Shown here: positions 45,291 through 53,397 of the stretch, piece by piece | How positions within the stretch are numbered: position 1 is the first letter of the stretch | How the letters are laid out: each line of letters begins with the position of its first letter | From: Sphingobacterium sp. | GTDB lineage: Bacteria > Bacteroidota > Bacteroidia > Sphingobacteriales > Sphingobacteriaceae | Assembly: GCA_031286695.1 (NCBI GenBank) | Contig: JAITTY010000022.1 | Location: forward strand, 366,540-430,539 | Reading direction: 5' to 3' | Length of the DNA stretch: 64,000 nucleotides | Position numbers and translations under genes: made by a program | Notes under the pieces: generated by a model | What the model was told of the DNA's origin: nothing | The model's database searches: none | Seen by the model: only the letters and a program-made list of their open reading frames with translations

Positions 45291-45330
45291 AAAAAGGGGA
45301 AATGATGAGAATAATCATTTCCCTTTTTTT
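45291..45330. terminator. Bidirectional terminator between lepB and the small barrel gene
   Basis: AAAAAAGGGGAAATGAT pairs with ATCATTTCCCTTTTTTT (one bulged base), with A-run and T-run on the two sides, so it can stop both convergent genes. Confidence 0.82.
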
Positions 45331-45341
45331 AGTAGGCTGTT

Positions 45342-45890
45342 TTAGAAATGCAATGAAAAACCTATCCGTGCACTAAAAGCATTGATGCCATCCGCATTGT
45401 CATTCAAGCCATGATCATAACGTACTGCTGGTTCTATGGCAATATTTTCTTTAACAAATAGTGCATACCCCAATTGTCCACCAAAAATAAAAGCATTCTC
45501 GCCGCCACTATTAATCCCGCCCAGATCTACCTGTACCGGCAACTGATTGATGATATAATATTTCAACCCACCTTTATAAATAAACGAATGTGTAGCATTT
45601 AATTCGATATTTTGGCCATCGATATCGAATGTATACTTTTGGCCAGAAAAACCTAGTCCTGCTTTTATTGCAAGTCTATCTTGTACAAAATAGCCTGCCT
45701 CACCTCCTACAGACCAAACTCGGGCGCCATTGTTGGAGTAAAAGCTAAAGCCAGAGGTAGAGAGGCCTGTCAGTGGAGAAAGGTTTGTCTCTACCATCCA
45801 TTTTCCTTTTGAGACTGCTGAGGGAGTTTCTTGCGCAAATAACGCTTGCATACCTAAACAGGTAAGTGTCATTAAAAATATTCTTTTCAT
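45342..45890 (-). CDS. Small outer-membrane beta-barrel protein
   Basis: A 182-residue exported protein with signal peptide ending ALFAQE. It consists of alternating strands (WSVGGEAGYFVQDRLAIKAG, LGFSGQKYTFDID, FIFGGQLGYALFVKENIAIE) and ends in the barrel signature ARIGFSLHF with a C-terminal Phe. This fits an eight-stranded OmpA/OmpX-like porin family barrel. Function unknown. Confidence 0.82.
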   Translation of the reverse strand: MKRIFLMTLTCLGMQALFAQETPSAVSKGKWMVETNLSPLTGLSTSGFSFYSNNGARVWSVGGEAGYFVQDRLAIKAGLGFSGQKYTFDIDGQNIELNATHSFIYKGGLKYYIINQLPVQVDLGGINSGGENAFIFGGQLGYALFVKENIAIEPAVRYDHGLNDNADGINAFSARIGFSLHF

Positions 45891-46250
45891 TGGTTAATTA
45901 TTTTAAATGGCGAATATAGTATTTCAAACGTTAACTTAAAAGTCGAATATATTTTGCCATATACATGTATGGACAAAAATAGATCGCTTTCAGGATGGTC
46001 TCTCGGACTGCTGTTTTGGCGAACTATTGATTGGTTAAGATCCAGCGGGCTCCAGTTTGCACTATGATTCTTTTTCCAAAGAGAAAAAAATGCTAAAAAG
46101 TTTATTGCTTATTAACCGTATTACAGCTTTAGACCATTATATAGGATAAACTTTGTGATTCAGTCAGTTACTTATTGGGGTACTTGAGATTTAAGTGTAT
46201 TATAATTTTTTGCAACTAATTAATTTACAGTTGTTTATGTGTTATTTTAG
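45891..46250. other. Intergenic region upstream of susC
   Basis: About 360 AT-rich bases with no gene. A lone TTGCAAC half-site occurs at 46210-46216 but has no matching arm. No sigma/anti-sigma gene or hybrid regulator is found here. Confidence 0.5.
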
Positions 46251-46281
46251 TTGTTTTTTTGATTTGATCGAATTAATTTAG
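46251..46281 (+). promoter_or_regulatory. Predicted promoter of the SusCD operon
   Basis: TTG (46251-46253) and TAATTTAG (46274-46281) are 20 bases apart, one mismatch from TAnnTTTG. The start would be near 46287, leaving a leader of about 45 bases to the ATG at 46334. Confidence 0.55.
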
Positions 46282-46333
46282 CCTCCATAATAAACCAATT
46301 AACAATTATTTGAACGCTAAATTCCCATAAATT

Positions 46334-49300
46334 ATGGCCAAAAAATTAACGCTCTTGATTTCAAGTGTACTTGCTTGTACTTATATGGCAAATGCACAAA
46401 ATCGGACAGTCAGCGGCACTGTGGTGGATAGCCAAGGGAAGCCAATTCCACAAGTGTCTATCAAATTAAAAAATCGTTCTGGTGGAACGATAACAGATGA
46501 CCAAGGGAGATTCTCAATTTCGGTCTTCCCTAAGTCTACGATTGTATTGTCAAGTGTAGGCTTTCTGAATAAGGAGCAGGATGTCGATGGACAGACAACT
46601 TTAAATATAACCCTGGATTCTGGCAATACCGAGTTGACCGAAGTTGTTGTCATCGGTTATGGAACAGCCTCCCGAAAGGATGTCACTGGATCAATTGCCA
46701 GCGTAAAAGCCGAGCAGCTGGAAAATGAAAATCCACAGAGCGTTTCCGACCTACTCAAAGGTAATATTGCGGGTTTAAGTGTTTCGCAAAACACCTCAGC
46801 AAAGGGCGGCGGAGACCTTTTGGTACGTGGTAAAACGACACTTAGTGCTTCGACGTCTCCCTTGATCGTATTGGATGGAATTATTTATAACGGACAGCTT
46901 TCTGATATTAATCCCAATGATATACAGACCATAGATGTATTGAAGGATGCAAGTTCATTGGCCGTTTATGGAGCGAAAGCTGCGACAGGTGTTGTTGCTA
47001 TCACCACCAAAAAAGGAACGAGCGATAAGCCTGTGCTAACCGCCAATACCAATTGGGGTTTAGCAACACTGGCGCAGAATCAGCGTGTATACAATGGACC
47101 TGATTTTCTCAAATGGCGGGCAGATGTTGGTCGTGCTGGAGGAACTAAACCTTCTTATTTTTATGACGATCCGCGCAATCTTCCTGCTGATGTAACCTAT
47201 GATCAATGGCTGTCGGGAGGAAGTAATACCGCAGATCCTGTGGATCTTTGGTTAGCTAGATTGGGATTGGTCGGAAATGAAATCGCTAATTATAAAGAGG
47301 GGAAAACTGTTGATTGGTACGACGATATTTTTAGGACCGGGATTCGTCAAGACCATACCGTTAGCATGAGTGGGAGAAAAGAAGATGTCAATTATTACAT
47401 GTCCGTCGGATATAATAAAAATCAGAACCTGATTGAAGGCGGTGAGTTCAGTACATTCCGGGCTAGATTAAATCTGGAGGGAAAAGTGACGAACTTTTTG
47501 CGCATGGGGGCCAATGTACAGTATGCTGATCGTGACGAGGGGGCAATTGAAGCCGATTGGGCACAGTTGACAAATCTGTCTCCTTATGGTGATAAATATA
47601 ACGCCGACGGCACATTGAGAAGAATACCTACCGATGATAGTGGCTTGAATGCGCGCAATCCCTTCTTGAATATGACCTATAATGACCGGATGAATAAACA
47701 GAATACACTGTTTGCAAGTCTCTTTGCAAAAGTGAATCTGCCCTTTGGCATTAGCTATCAATTTAATTTTAGTCCTGGGGTAGATATGTATCGCACCTTC
47801 AACCATAACTCCTCCGCAAATCCGAATGTGACCATTGCGGGTGGTTCGGCAAGTCGCGATCAGGAAACACGCTACAATTGGCAGATCGACAATCTCTTGA
47901 CCTGGAATCGCAAATTTGCTGAAATCCATAAAGTAGATGTAACCCTTTTGGCAAACTCGGAAAAATACCAGACCTGGTGGACACAGGCTGCCAATCAAGG
48001 ATTTGTGCCGGGAGACTATTTAGGGTACCATAACTTGGCGAGTGGAAATCTGCCGACAGTCAATAGTGAAGACAAGGTCTATACCGGCGATGCATTGATG
48101 GCTCGCGTTAATTATAGCCTCATGGATCGCTATAATTTAACGCTATCGGTGCGTAGAGACGGCTACTCGGTATTTGGGGTAAACAGTAAAAGAGCGACAT
48201 TCCCAGCAGTGGCAGGAGCATGGACCTTTACAGAAGAATCTTTCATGAAAAATATCTCCTGGCTCAACTACGGTAAACTGCGGCTTTCCTATGGAATCAA
48301 TGGTAATCGCGATCTGCGTAATCCAGATAATGGAACTGTAGATCCTTATGCCGCGTTATCTCAGTTGACGGTCAACAAATATCAGACAGTTGATGCCAAT
48401 GGCACGCCGGCAGAAGTCAATACGGTTGTAATCGGTTCGCGCATGGGTAATGAAAACCTCAAATGGGAGCAAACCACTTCACTCAATGCAGGATTGGATT
48501 TCTCGATCTTGAAAGACCGGATCAGTGGATCGGTCGATGTATATAGCAAAAAGACAAATGATCTTTTGGTCAAACAGTCGCTTTCCAGTGTATCGGGTTA
48601 CCAATTTGTTTATTCCAACTTGGCAGAGGTGAAAAATAAAGGACTCGAACTCAGTTTGACTAGTCGCAATATAGTCGATGGGAATGTCAAATGGAACTCT
48701 AATTTTATTCTTTCCTTAAACCGGAATAAGATTTCACGTCTGGCAACTCCGAATGATGACCCTGGAAACGGTTGGTTTATTGGACAGGATATCGATGTGA
48801 TCTGGGATTATAAGGTATTGGGTGTATGGCAAGAAAATGAGGTTGAAGAGGCTAAAAAGTACACTAAGGCGAGCATTCGTCCTGGAGATTTCAAGCTTGA
48901 GGATGTCAATGGTGATTATGTGTACAATGACGATGATAAACAATTTATTGGTTATCGCTCGCCCCGCTTTACCTGGTCGCTTCGTAATGAGTTCAATCTA
49001 TTCAAAAATATAGACTTCTCTTTTCAGCTGATTTCCAATTGGGGGCAGCAGAAACAATTCAATCAAGCAAAGAACAACCCTGGAAGTGTTGGCTTTATGC
49101 GTTCCACATCCTACATCCAACCCTACTGGGCACCGGAAAATCCAACAAACGACTATGCACGGCTGGGAAGCGGTGCCAACGGAACCAGCTTCAACGTCTA
49201 TTGGAAAAACAGTTTTATTCGTTTGAATAATGTGTCTTTAGCCTATTCCCTACCAAAGACCTTATCCGAACGCATGAAAGTGAGAAATCTTAAAGTATAT

Positions 49301-49411
49301 GCCAATGTGAACAATGCAGCGGTGTATGCACCAGTCTGGAATTATTGGGATCCGCAGAATGACGGTCCTACACCTCGATATTATACCTTAGGCTTGAATG
49401 TATCCCTTTAA
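46334..49411 (+). CDS. SusC/RagA-type TonB-linked outer-membrane transporter
   Basis: A 1025-residue SusC homologue. After the signal peptide (residues 1-21) comes a carboxypeptidase-like domain (VSGTVVDSQGKPIPQVSIKL, to about residue 100), then the family signature VVVIGYGTASRKDVTGSIAS and the plug with LLKGNIAGLSVSQNT, LLVRGKTTLSAST and IQTIDVLKDASSLAVYGAKA. The barrel fills the rest and ends YYTLGLNVSL. No STN signalling domain precedes the carboxypeptidase-like part, so it is not coupled to an anti-sigma factor. With SusD it imports oligosaccharides. The length is at the short end for SusC. Confidence 0.96.
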   Translation: MAKKLTLLISSVLACTYMANAQNRTVSGTVVDSQGKPIPQVSIKLKNRSGGTITDDQGRFSISVFPKSTIVLSSVGFLNKEQDVDGQTTLNITLDSGNTELTEVVVIGYGTASRKDVTGSIASVKAEQLENENPQSVSDLLKGNIAGLSVSQNTSAKGGGDLLVRGKTTLSASTSPLIVLDGIIYNGQLSDINPNDIQTIDVLKDASSLAVYGAKAATGVVAITTKKGTSDKPVLTANTNWGLATLAQNQRVYNGPDFLKWRADVGRAGGTKPSYFYDDPRNLPADVTYDQWLSGGSNTADPVDLWLARLGLVGNEIANYKEGKTVDWYDDIFRTGIRQDHTVSMSGRKEDVNYYMSVGYNKNQNLIEGGEFSTFRARLNLEGKVTNFLRMGANVQYADRDEGAIEADWAQLTNLSPYGDKYNADGTLRRIPTDDSGLNARNPFLNMTYNDRMNKQNTLFASLFAKVNLPFGISYQFNFSPGVDMYRTFNHNSSANPNVTIAGGSASRDQETRYNWQIDNLLTWNRKFAEIHKVDVTLLANSEKYQTWWTQAANQGFVPGDYLGYHNLASGNLPTVNSEDKVYTGDALMARVNYSLMDRYNLTLSVRRDGYSVFGVNSKRATFPAVAGAWTFTEESFMKNISWLNYGKLRLSYGINGNRDLRNPDNGTVDPYAALSQLTVNKYQTVDANGTPAEVNTVVIGSRMGNENLKWEQTTSLNAGLDFSILKDRISGSVDVYSKKTNDLLVKQSLSSVSGYQFVYSNLAEVKNKGLELSLTSRNIVDGNVKWNSNFILSLNRNKISRLATPNDDPGNGWFIGQDIDVIWDYKVLGVWQENEVEEAKKYTKASIRPGDFKLEDVNGDYVYNDDDKQFIGYRSPRFTWSLRNEFNLFKNIDFSFQLISNWGQQKQFNQAKNNPGSVGFMRSTSYIQPYWAPENPTNDYARLGSGANGTSFNVYWKNSFIRLNNVSLAYSLPKTLSERMKVRNLKVYANVNNAAVYAPVWNYWDPQNDGPTPRYYTLGLNVSL

Positions 49412-49424
49412 ACAAATCAAGAAC

Positions 49425-51305
49425 ATGAAGAAAATAAATATAAAAATAGCGGCCGTTGTAGCATCAATATCGTTGTTGGCGGCAAATGGATGTAAGAAGA
49501 GCTTTCTGGACTCCGATCAGCTATCACAATATTCTCCAGATAATCTAAATAATGTCGATGCGCTTAAAGGTGTATTGAATGCCTTGGGAAAAGCTGCGCG
49601 GGGTGAATTCTTTGGCGATTCCGCACCATTGTTGTCTGAATCCATCTTTTCGGATGTTGCTGTGGAAGGAACCACCGACAAAGCAACACCAGCACAGAAT
49701 CTTGTCTCGCTGATCACTCCAGATGCAAATCTCAATAGCGACGATTTCAACAAAATAGGCTGGTATTGGACCAACTTTTTCGCTGCAGTCCGTTCTGCAA
49801 ATACCATTATTAGCAATATTGACCGCCCAACATATAGTTCAGAAGCACAGAAAAATGAAATCCTCGGAGCAGCCTATTTTTATCGCGCTTATTTTTATTA
49901 CAGATTAGTGCACGAATTTGGTGATGTTCCTCTGCAGCTGAAGGATCTTTCGGCACCGAAATACGATTTCTATTCGACCAAAAGAGAGGTCATCCTGAAA
50001 AAGATGAAAGAAGATCTTGAATTTGCGCAATTATGGGTTAAAGACGGAGTCAATAAAGGCGATGTCACCAATGGAGCCGTCAACCATTTGCTGACAAAGA
50101 TAGATTTGGCATTGGGGGACTTTGATGGTGCTATCGCCGCAGCCAGTAAAGTAATTGACGGCGGTAAATATGCCCTGATGAAAAGCCGTTTTGGCAGCAC
50201 CGCTGCGGATCTGTCAAAGAATGTCGTCTGGGACTTACATCGCATGGATAATAAAGCCATTCCGGCCAATAAAGAAGCCCTGTTTTTGGTGATTGACCGC
50301 CAGACATTGCAAGGACGTACCGACCTGGGGTCTCAGCTGATGCGAAATACAGTTCCGGCCTGGCACTTTAACAATCTGAATATTCCACAAGGCGGCCTTC
50401 AGGCGATTGTGGATGCGGTGAATGCAGAGATACCGCTTACACGGATGTACGGCCGTGGCATCGGCCGTTATCGGGGTACTTACTACAGCACCAAGGAAAT
50501 ATGGACAGATGATACGGACTATCGTCATGCGAAGGGTATGTGGATGGATATGACGGATCTCGTGTATAACAATCCGGCCATTAAATCTTCAAAAGATCCT
50601 GCAATCAGCAGTCTTTATGGAAAACCGATCCAGCAATTTACAAACGAAAATATTAATAAGGTATTTACCAACGGCTCCCTGGATACCATCCGTCACTGGT
50701 TTGGCTGGCCACATTATAAAGTCTTTATCAACTCGACCAATCAATATGCCGAGGATCCAAATTGGAATCCGCCGCGTGGAACCAATACAGACTGGTATGT
50801 ATTCCGGCTGGCAGAAACCTATTTGTTGCGGGCAGAAGCTTACCTGTGGAAGGGGCAACAGGCACAAGCCATGGCAGATATCAATGCCGTTCGCGGACGG
50901 GCAAATGCCGCGTTGCTGCAGAATCCGGCAAAAGTCAATATCGGTACCGTACTGGATGAACGGGCAAGAGAATTATTTTGGGAGGAAGCTCGTAAATCTG
51001 AGTTGACACGTATTGCCTATATATTTGCGCAAACTGGTATACCGGCGTATAATGGTAAAACATATAGTATGGCCAACTTTTCGCAAAATAATTTCTTCTA
51101 CGACCGCATTATGGAAAAAAATTCATTCTATCGTAATAAAGTTCCAACGGTACAAGGCGTGCATTATGAGATTGCACCGTACCATGTGCTATGGCCTGTT
51201 CCCGCGTCGGCACAGCGATTTAATACCAATGGGATGATCAATCAGAACCAAGGCTACGCAGGAGCAGAAAACAATGTACTACCACTCGATAAGATTGTTG
51301 AATAA
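49425..51305 (+). CDS. SusD/RagB-type glycan-binding lipoprotein
   Basis: A 626-residue lipoprotein (LLAANGCKKSFLDSDQ) starting 13 bases after susC. SusD features are clear: the TPR-like helices with NEILGAAYFYRAYFYYRLVH and FGDVPLQLKD, LDFDGAIAAASKVIDGG-type segment, RLAETYLLRAEAYLWKGQQA, DINAVRGRANA and LDERARELFWEEARKSELTR. It lids the SusC barrel and captures glycan on the cell surface. I start it at ATG 49425; a slightly longer frame overlaps susC. Confidence 0.96.
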   Translation: MKKINIKIAAVVASISLLAANGCKKSFLDSDQLSQYSPDNLNNVDALKGVLNALGKAARGEFFGDSAPLLSESIFSDVAVEGTTDKATPAQNLVSLITPDANLNSDDFNKIGWYWTNFFAAVRSANTIISNIDRPTYSSEAQKNEILGAAYFYRAYFYYRLVHEFGDVPLQLKDLSAPKYDFYSTKREVILKKMKEDLEFAQLWVKDGVNKGDVTNGAVNHLLTKIDLALGDFDGAIAAASKVIDGGKYALMKSRFGSTAADLSKNVVWDLHRMDNKAIPANKEALFLVIDRQTLQGRTDLGSQLMRNTVPAWHFNNLNIPQGGLQAIVDAVNAEIPLTRMYGRGIGRYRGTYYSTKEIWTDDTDYRHAKGMWMDMTDLVYNNPAIKSSKDPAISSLYGKPIQQFTNENINKVFTNGSLDTIRHWFGWPHYKVFINSTNQYAEDPNWNPPRGTNTDWYVFRLAETYLLRAEAYLWKGQQAQAMADINAVRGRANAALLQNPAKVNIGTVLDERARELFWEEARKSELTRIAYIFAQTGIPAYNGKTYSMANFSQNNFFYDRIMEKNSFYRNKVPTVQGVHYEIAPYHVLWPVPASAQRFNTNGMINQNQGYAGAENNVLPLDKIVE

Positions 51306-51447
51306 GTATGGTGGTCAGGCATGAGGTGGAACTAGGTGCTTTCTGATAATTTTGTTATTTTGATCTGCTAAAACCGGATAGGCTGCGTACCCGAATACTG
51401 TTGCCTATTCGGTCATAAATAACCAAAATAAAGGGGTGAGACGAGTT

Positions 51448-53388
51448 ATGTGTACTGTAAAAAGGATGAAAATACGCGGATTTGCGATTTTGCTATTGTT
51501 GCTTCAGGTGGGTTTGTTATTTGGCCAAAAGCCTATAACCTTATCGCCCGGTACTGCCGAGCATATCTTTAAGATTGCCGAAGTATACTATGTCGAAGAC
51601 AGCAGCAATGTGCTGTCATTTGAAGAAATACGATCGCCGGAACGTGTCCAGCACTTTAGACCTAACGAGCGGTATTATCCCAAAAACTTCAATCGCTCCT
51701 CCACCTATTGGTTTAGAGTGAGAATGCATTTTGACCAACAGATATCTCGCGACCGGGTGATGGAGCTCTTCGATCAGACTGCGGATATGGTGGAGGCATA
51801 TATTCCCAATGGGGCGGGTGGATTTGCTCACTATCAGACCGGGGCCTCGATTGATTTCGAGAACAGGCAATTTATGCATAAGAATTTTGAGTTTTTAATT
51901 CCTAGACTAGAGAAAGGAACCTACGAAGCCTATTTTAAAGTACGTTCAAGACAGATGGTCAACGTAATTTTGGTCTATCGTACCCTAGACCGTTTTGTTC
52001 AATATACCTTGACCGAATACTTTACTTTTGGCTTGTTTTATGGGATGATTATTCTGTTTAGTTTCAATAACTTACTGATGTATTTTGCCGTGAGAGGACG
52101 CCAATATCTGTATTACGTACTCTATATCGTGTGTGTAGGATTATATGAAATGTCTTCTGACGGTGTTGCTTTTCAGTATTTATGGCCCGGGAATCCTTGG
52201 TTCAATCAATATGCAACAGCAGTTTTTGTTTGCTGTGTCAGCGTTTTTGCCTTACTGTTTACAAAATCCCTGTTGCATGTAAAACAAACAGAACCTCGAT
52301 TGAACCAGTTGCTAAACATAATCATTATCCTGAGAATCCTGTTTTTTGTGTATTGCCTGGGTTTTAACCAGAATTGGTTTATCTACAAATTTGTTGAGAT
52401 CGTTCCATTGTCAGTAGCCTTTTTCTCGGGGATATGGCTTTGGAAAAAAAACTATCGCCCAGCCCGATATTTCGTGCTTGCCTATACCTTTCTTTTCCTG
52501 GGTTTTGTGTTAAAAGTAATCTATGTGCTGGGCTATGCACGCTTTCTGCCCAGCTCTATCGGACATTATAGCATCACATTTGGTTTTGTGCTGGAGATGA
52601 CTTTCCTCTCATTCGCCATTCATGATAAGGTCCGGCTATTGAAAAATAAAAAAGAACGGGCACAAAAAAGAGTTATCGAACAGATGCAGATCAATGAGAA
52701 ACTTCAGGAGATGCATAACAGGGATCTGGAAAGGAAAGTGCAGGAACGCACATTGGAAGTGATGCAGAAATCGAAAGAGCTTGTCGAAAAATCCGAAATT
52801 ATTAACGACCAAAATCGCGAGCTGAAAGAAATGAATAGCCTCCTTTGGGCGCAGTCAGAAGAGATTAACCGCATGAATCAGCTGCTGGCAAAGGATAATA
52901 AAAACTTGCAGCACAGCATTGAACGGATAACCGATGATCGTGTGCTTTCTAAGGAAATGAATTTTGAAGAGTTTGGGGTCAAATACCCGGACAAGGAGAC
53001 CTGTTATAAGATCTTATCCGATTTGAAATGGAAAAAAGAATACCGTTGTCTAAAATGTGGGTATGCTAATTATTGTGCCGGTAAAACACCCTATAGCCGA
53101 AGGTGTACCAAATGTACCTATGAAGAATCTGTGTTGAACAATACGATTTTTGAAAATGTTCGTATTCCGATTAACAAAGCTTTTTACCTGGTATATCTGG
53201 TGCATTTCCATCAGGGTGAGATTTCCTCCTATAAGCTTTCGCAGAAATTGGGTATCCGGCAGAGCACCTGCTGGAATTATGCAAGCAAGGTGAAGGATGT
53301 ATTGACAACAAGTAGTAAAAAACATAAAAAAAATGAAAAATCAGGTTGGACGAAATTAGTGCTACATACACTGGATCGACCAACATAA
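51448..53388 (+). CDS. 7TM-DISM receptor fused to an IS1595-type zinc-ribbon DNA-binding domain
   Basis: A 646-residue protein with an unusual fusion. A signal sequence (FAILLLLLQVGLLFGQ) precedes a 7TMR-DISMED2-like extracytoplasmic sandwich (about 25-185). Seven helices follow (190-400; TFGLFYGMIILFSFNNLLMY to YSITFGFVLEMTFLSFAIHD), then a cytoplasmic coiled coil (405-500). The C-terminal ~125 residues match the N-terminal part of IS1595 transposases: NFEEFGVKYPDKETCYKIL, a C4 zinc ribbon (Cys534, Cys537, Cys553, Cys556), NNTIFENVRIPINKAFYLVY and an HTH (EISSYKLSQKLGIRQSTCWN). The DDE nuclease is absent. It lies between SusD and GH2, so it may be a membrane-tethered regulator of this locus. 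ATG 51466 is an alternative start. Confidence 0.85.
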   Translation: MCTVKRMKIRGFAILLLLLQVGLLFGQKPITLSPGTAEHIFKIAEVYYVEDSSNVLSFEEIRSPERVQHFRPNERYYPKNFNRSSTYWFRVRMHFDQQISRDRVMELFDQTADMVEAYIPNGAGGFAHYQTGASIDFENRQFMHKNFEFLIPRLEKGTYEAYFKVRSRQMVNVILVYRTLDRFVQYTLTEYFTFGLFYGMIILFSFNNLLMYFAVRGRQYLYYVLYIVCVGLYEMSSDGVAFQYLWPGNPWFNQYATAVFVCCVSVFALLFTKSLLHVKQTEPRLNQLLNIIIILRILFFVYCLGFNQNWFIYKFVEIVPLSVAFFSGIWLWKKNYRPARYFVLAYTFLFLGFVLKVIYVLGYARFLPSSIGHYSITFGFVLEMTFLSFAIHDKVRLLKNKKERAQKRVIEQMQINEKLQEMHNRDLERKVQERTLEVMQKSKELVEKSEIINDQNRELKEMNSLLWAQSEEINRMNQLLAKDNKNLQHSIERITDDRVLSKEMNFEEFGVKYPDKETCYKILSDLKWKKEYRCLKCGYANYCAGKTPYSRRCTKCTYEESVLNNTIFENVRIPINKAFYLVYLVHFHQGEISSYKLSQKLGIRQSTCWNYASKVKDVLTTSSKKHKKNEKSGWTKLVLHTLDRPT

Positions 53389-53397
53389 ATACAATAC

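Noticed and set aside
46205-46225. TTGCAAC half-site before susC as a further metal operator
   Set aside because: Only one arm is present, and the sequence is AT-rich, so a chance match is likely.
53041-53388. Insertion of an IS1595 element into the 7TM gene
   Set aside because: Only the zinc ribbon and HTH are present, in frame, with no nuclease, inverted repeats or target duplication visible, and the next gene starts 9 bases later. A stable fusion is more likely than a recent insertion.
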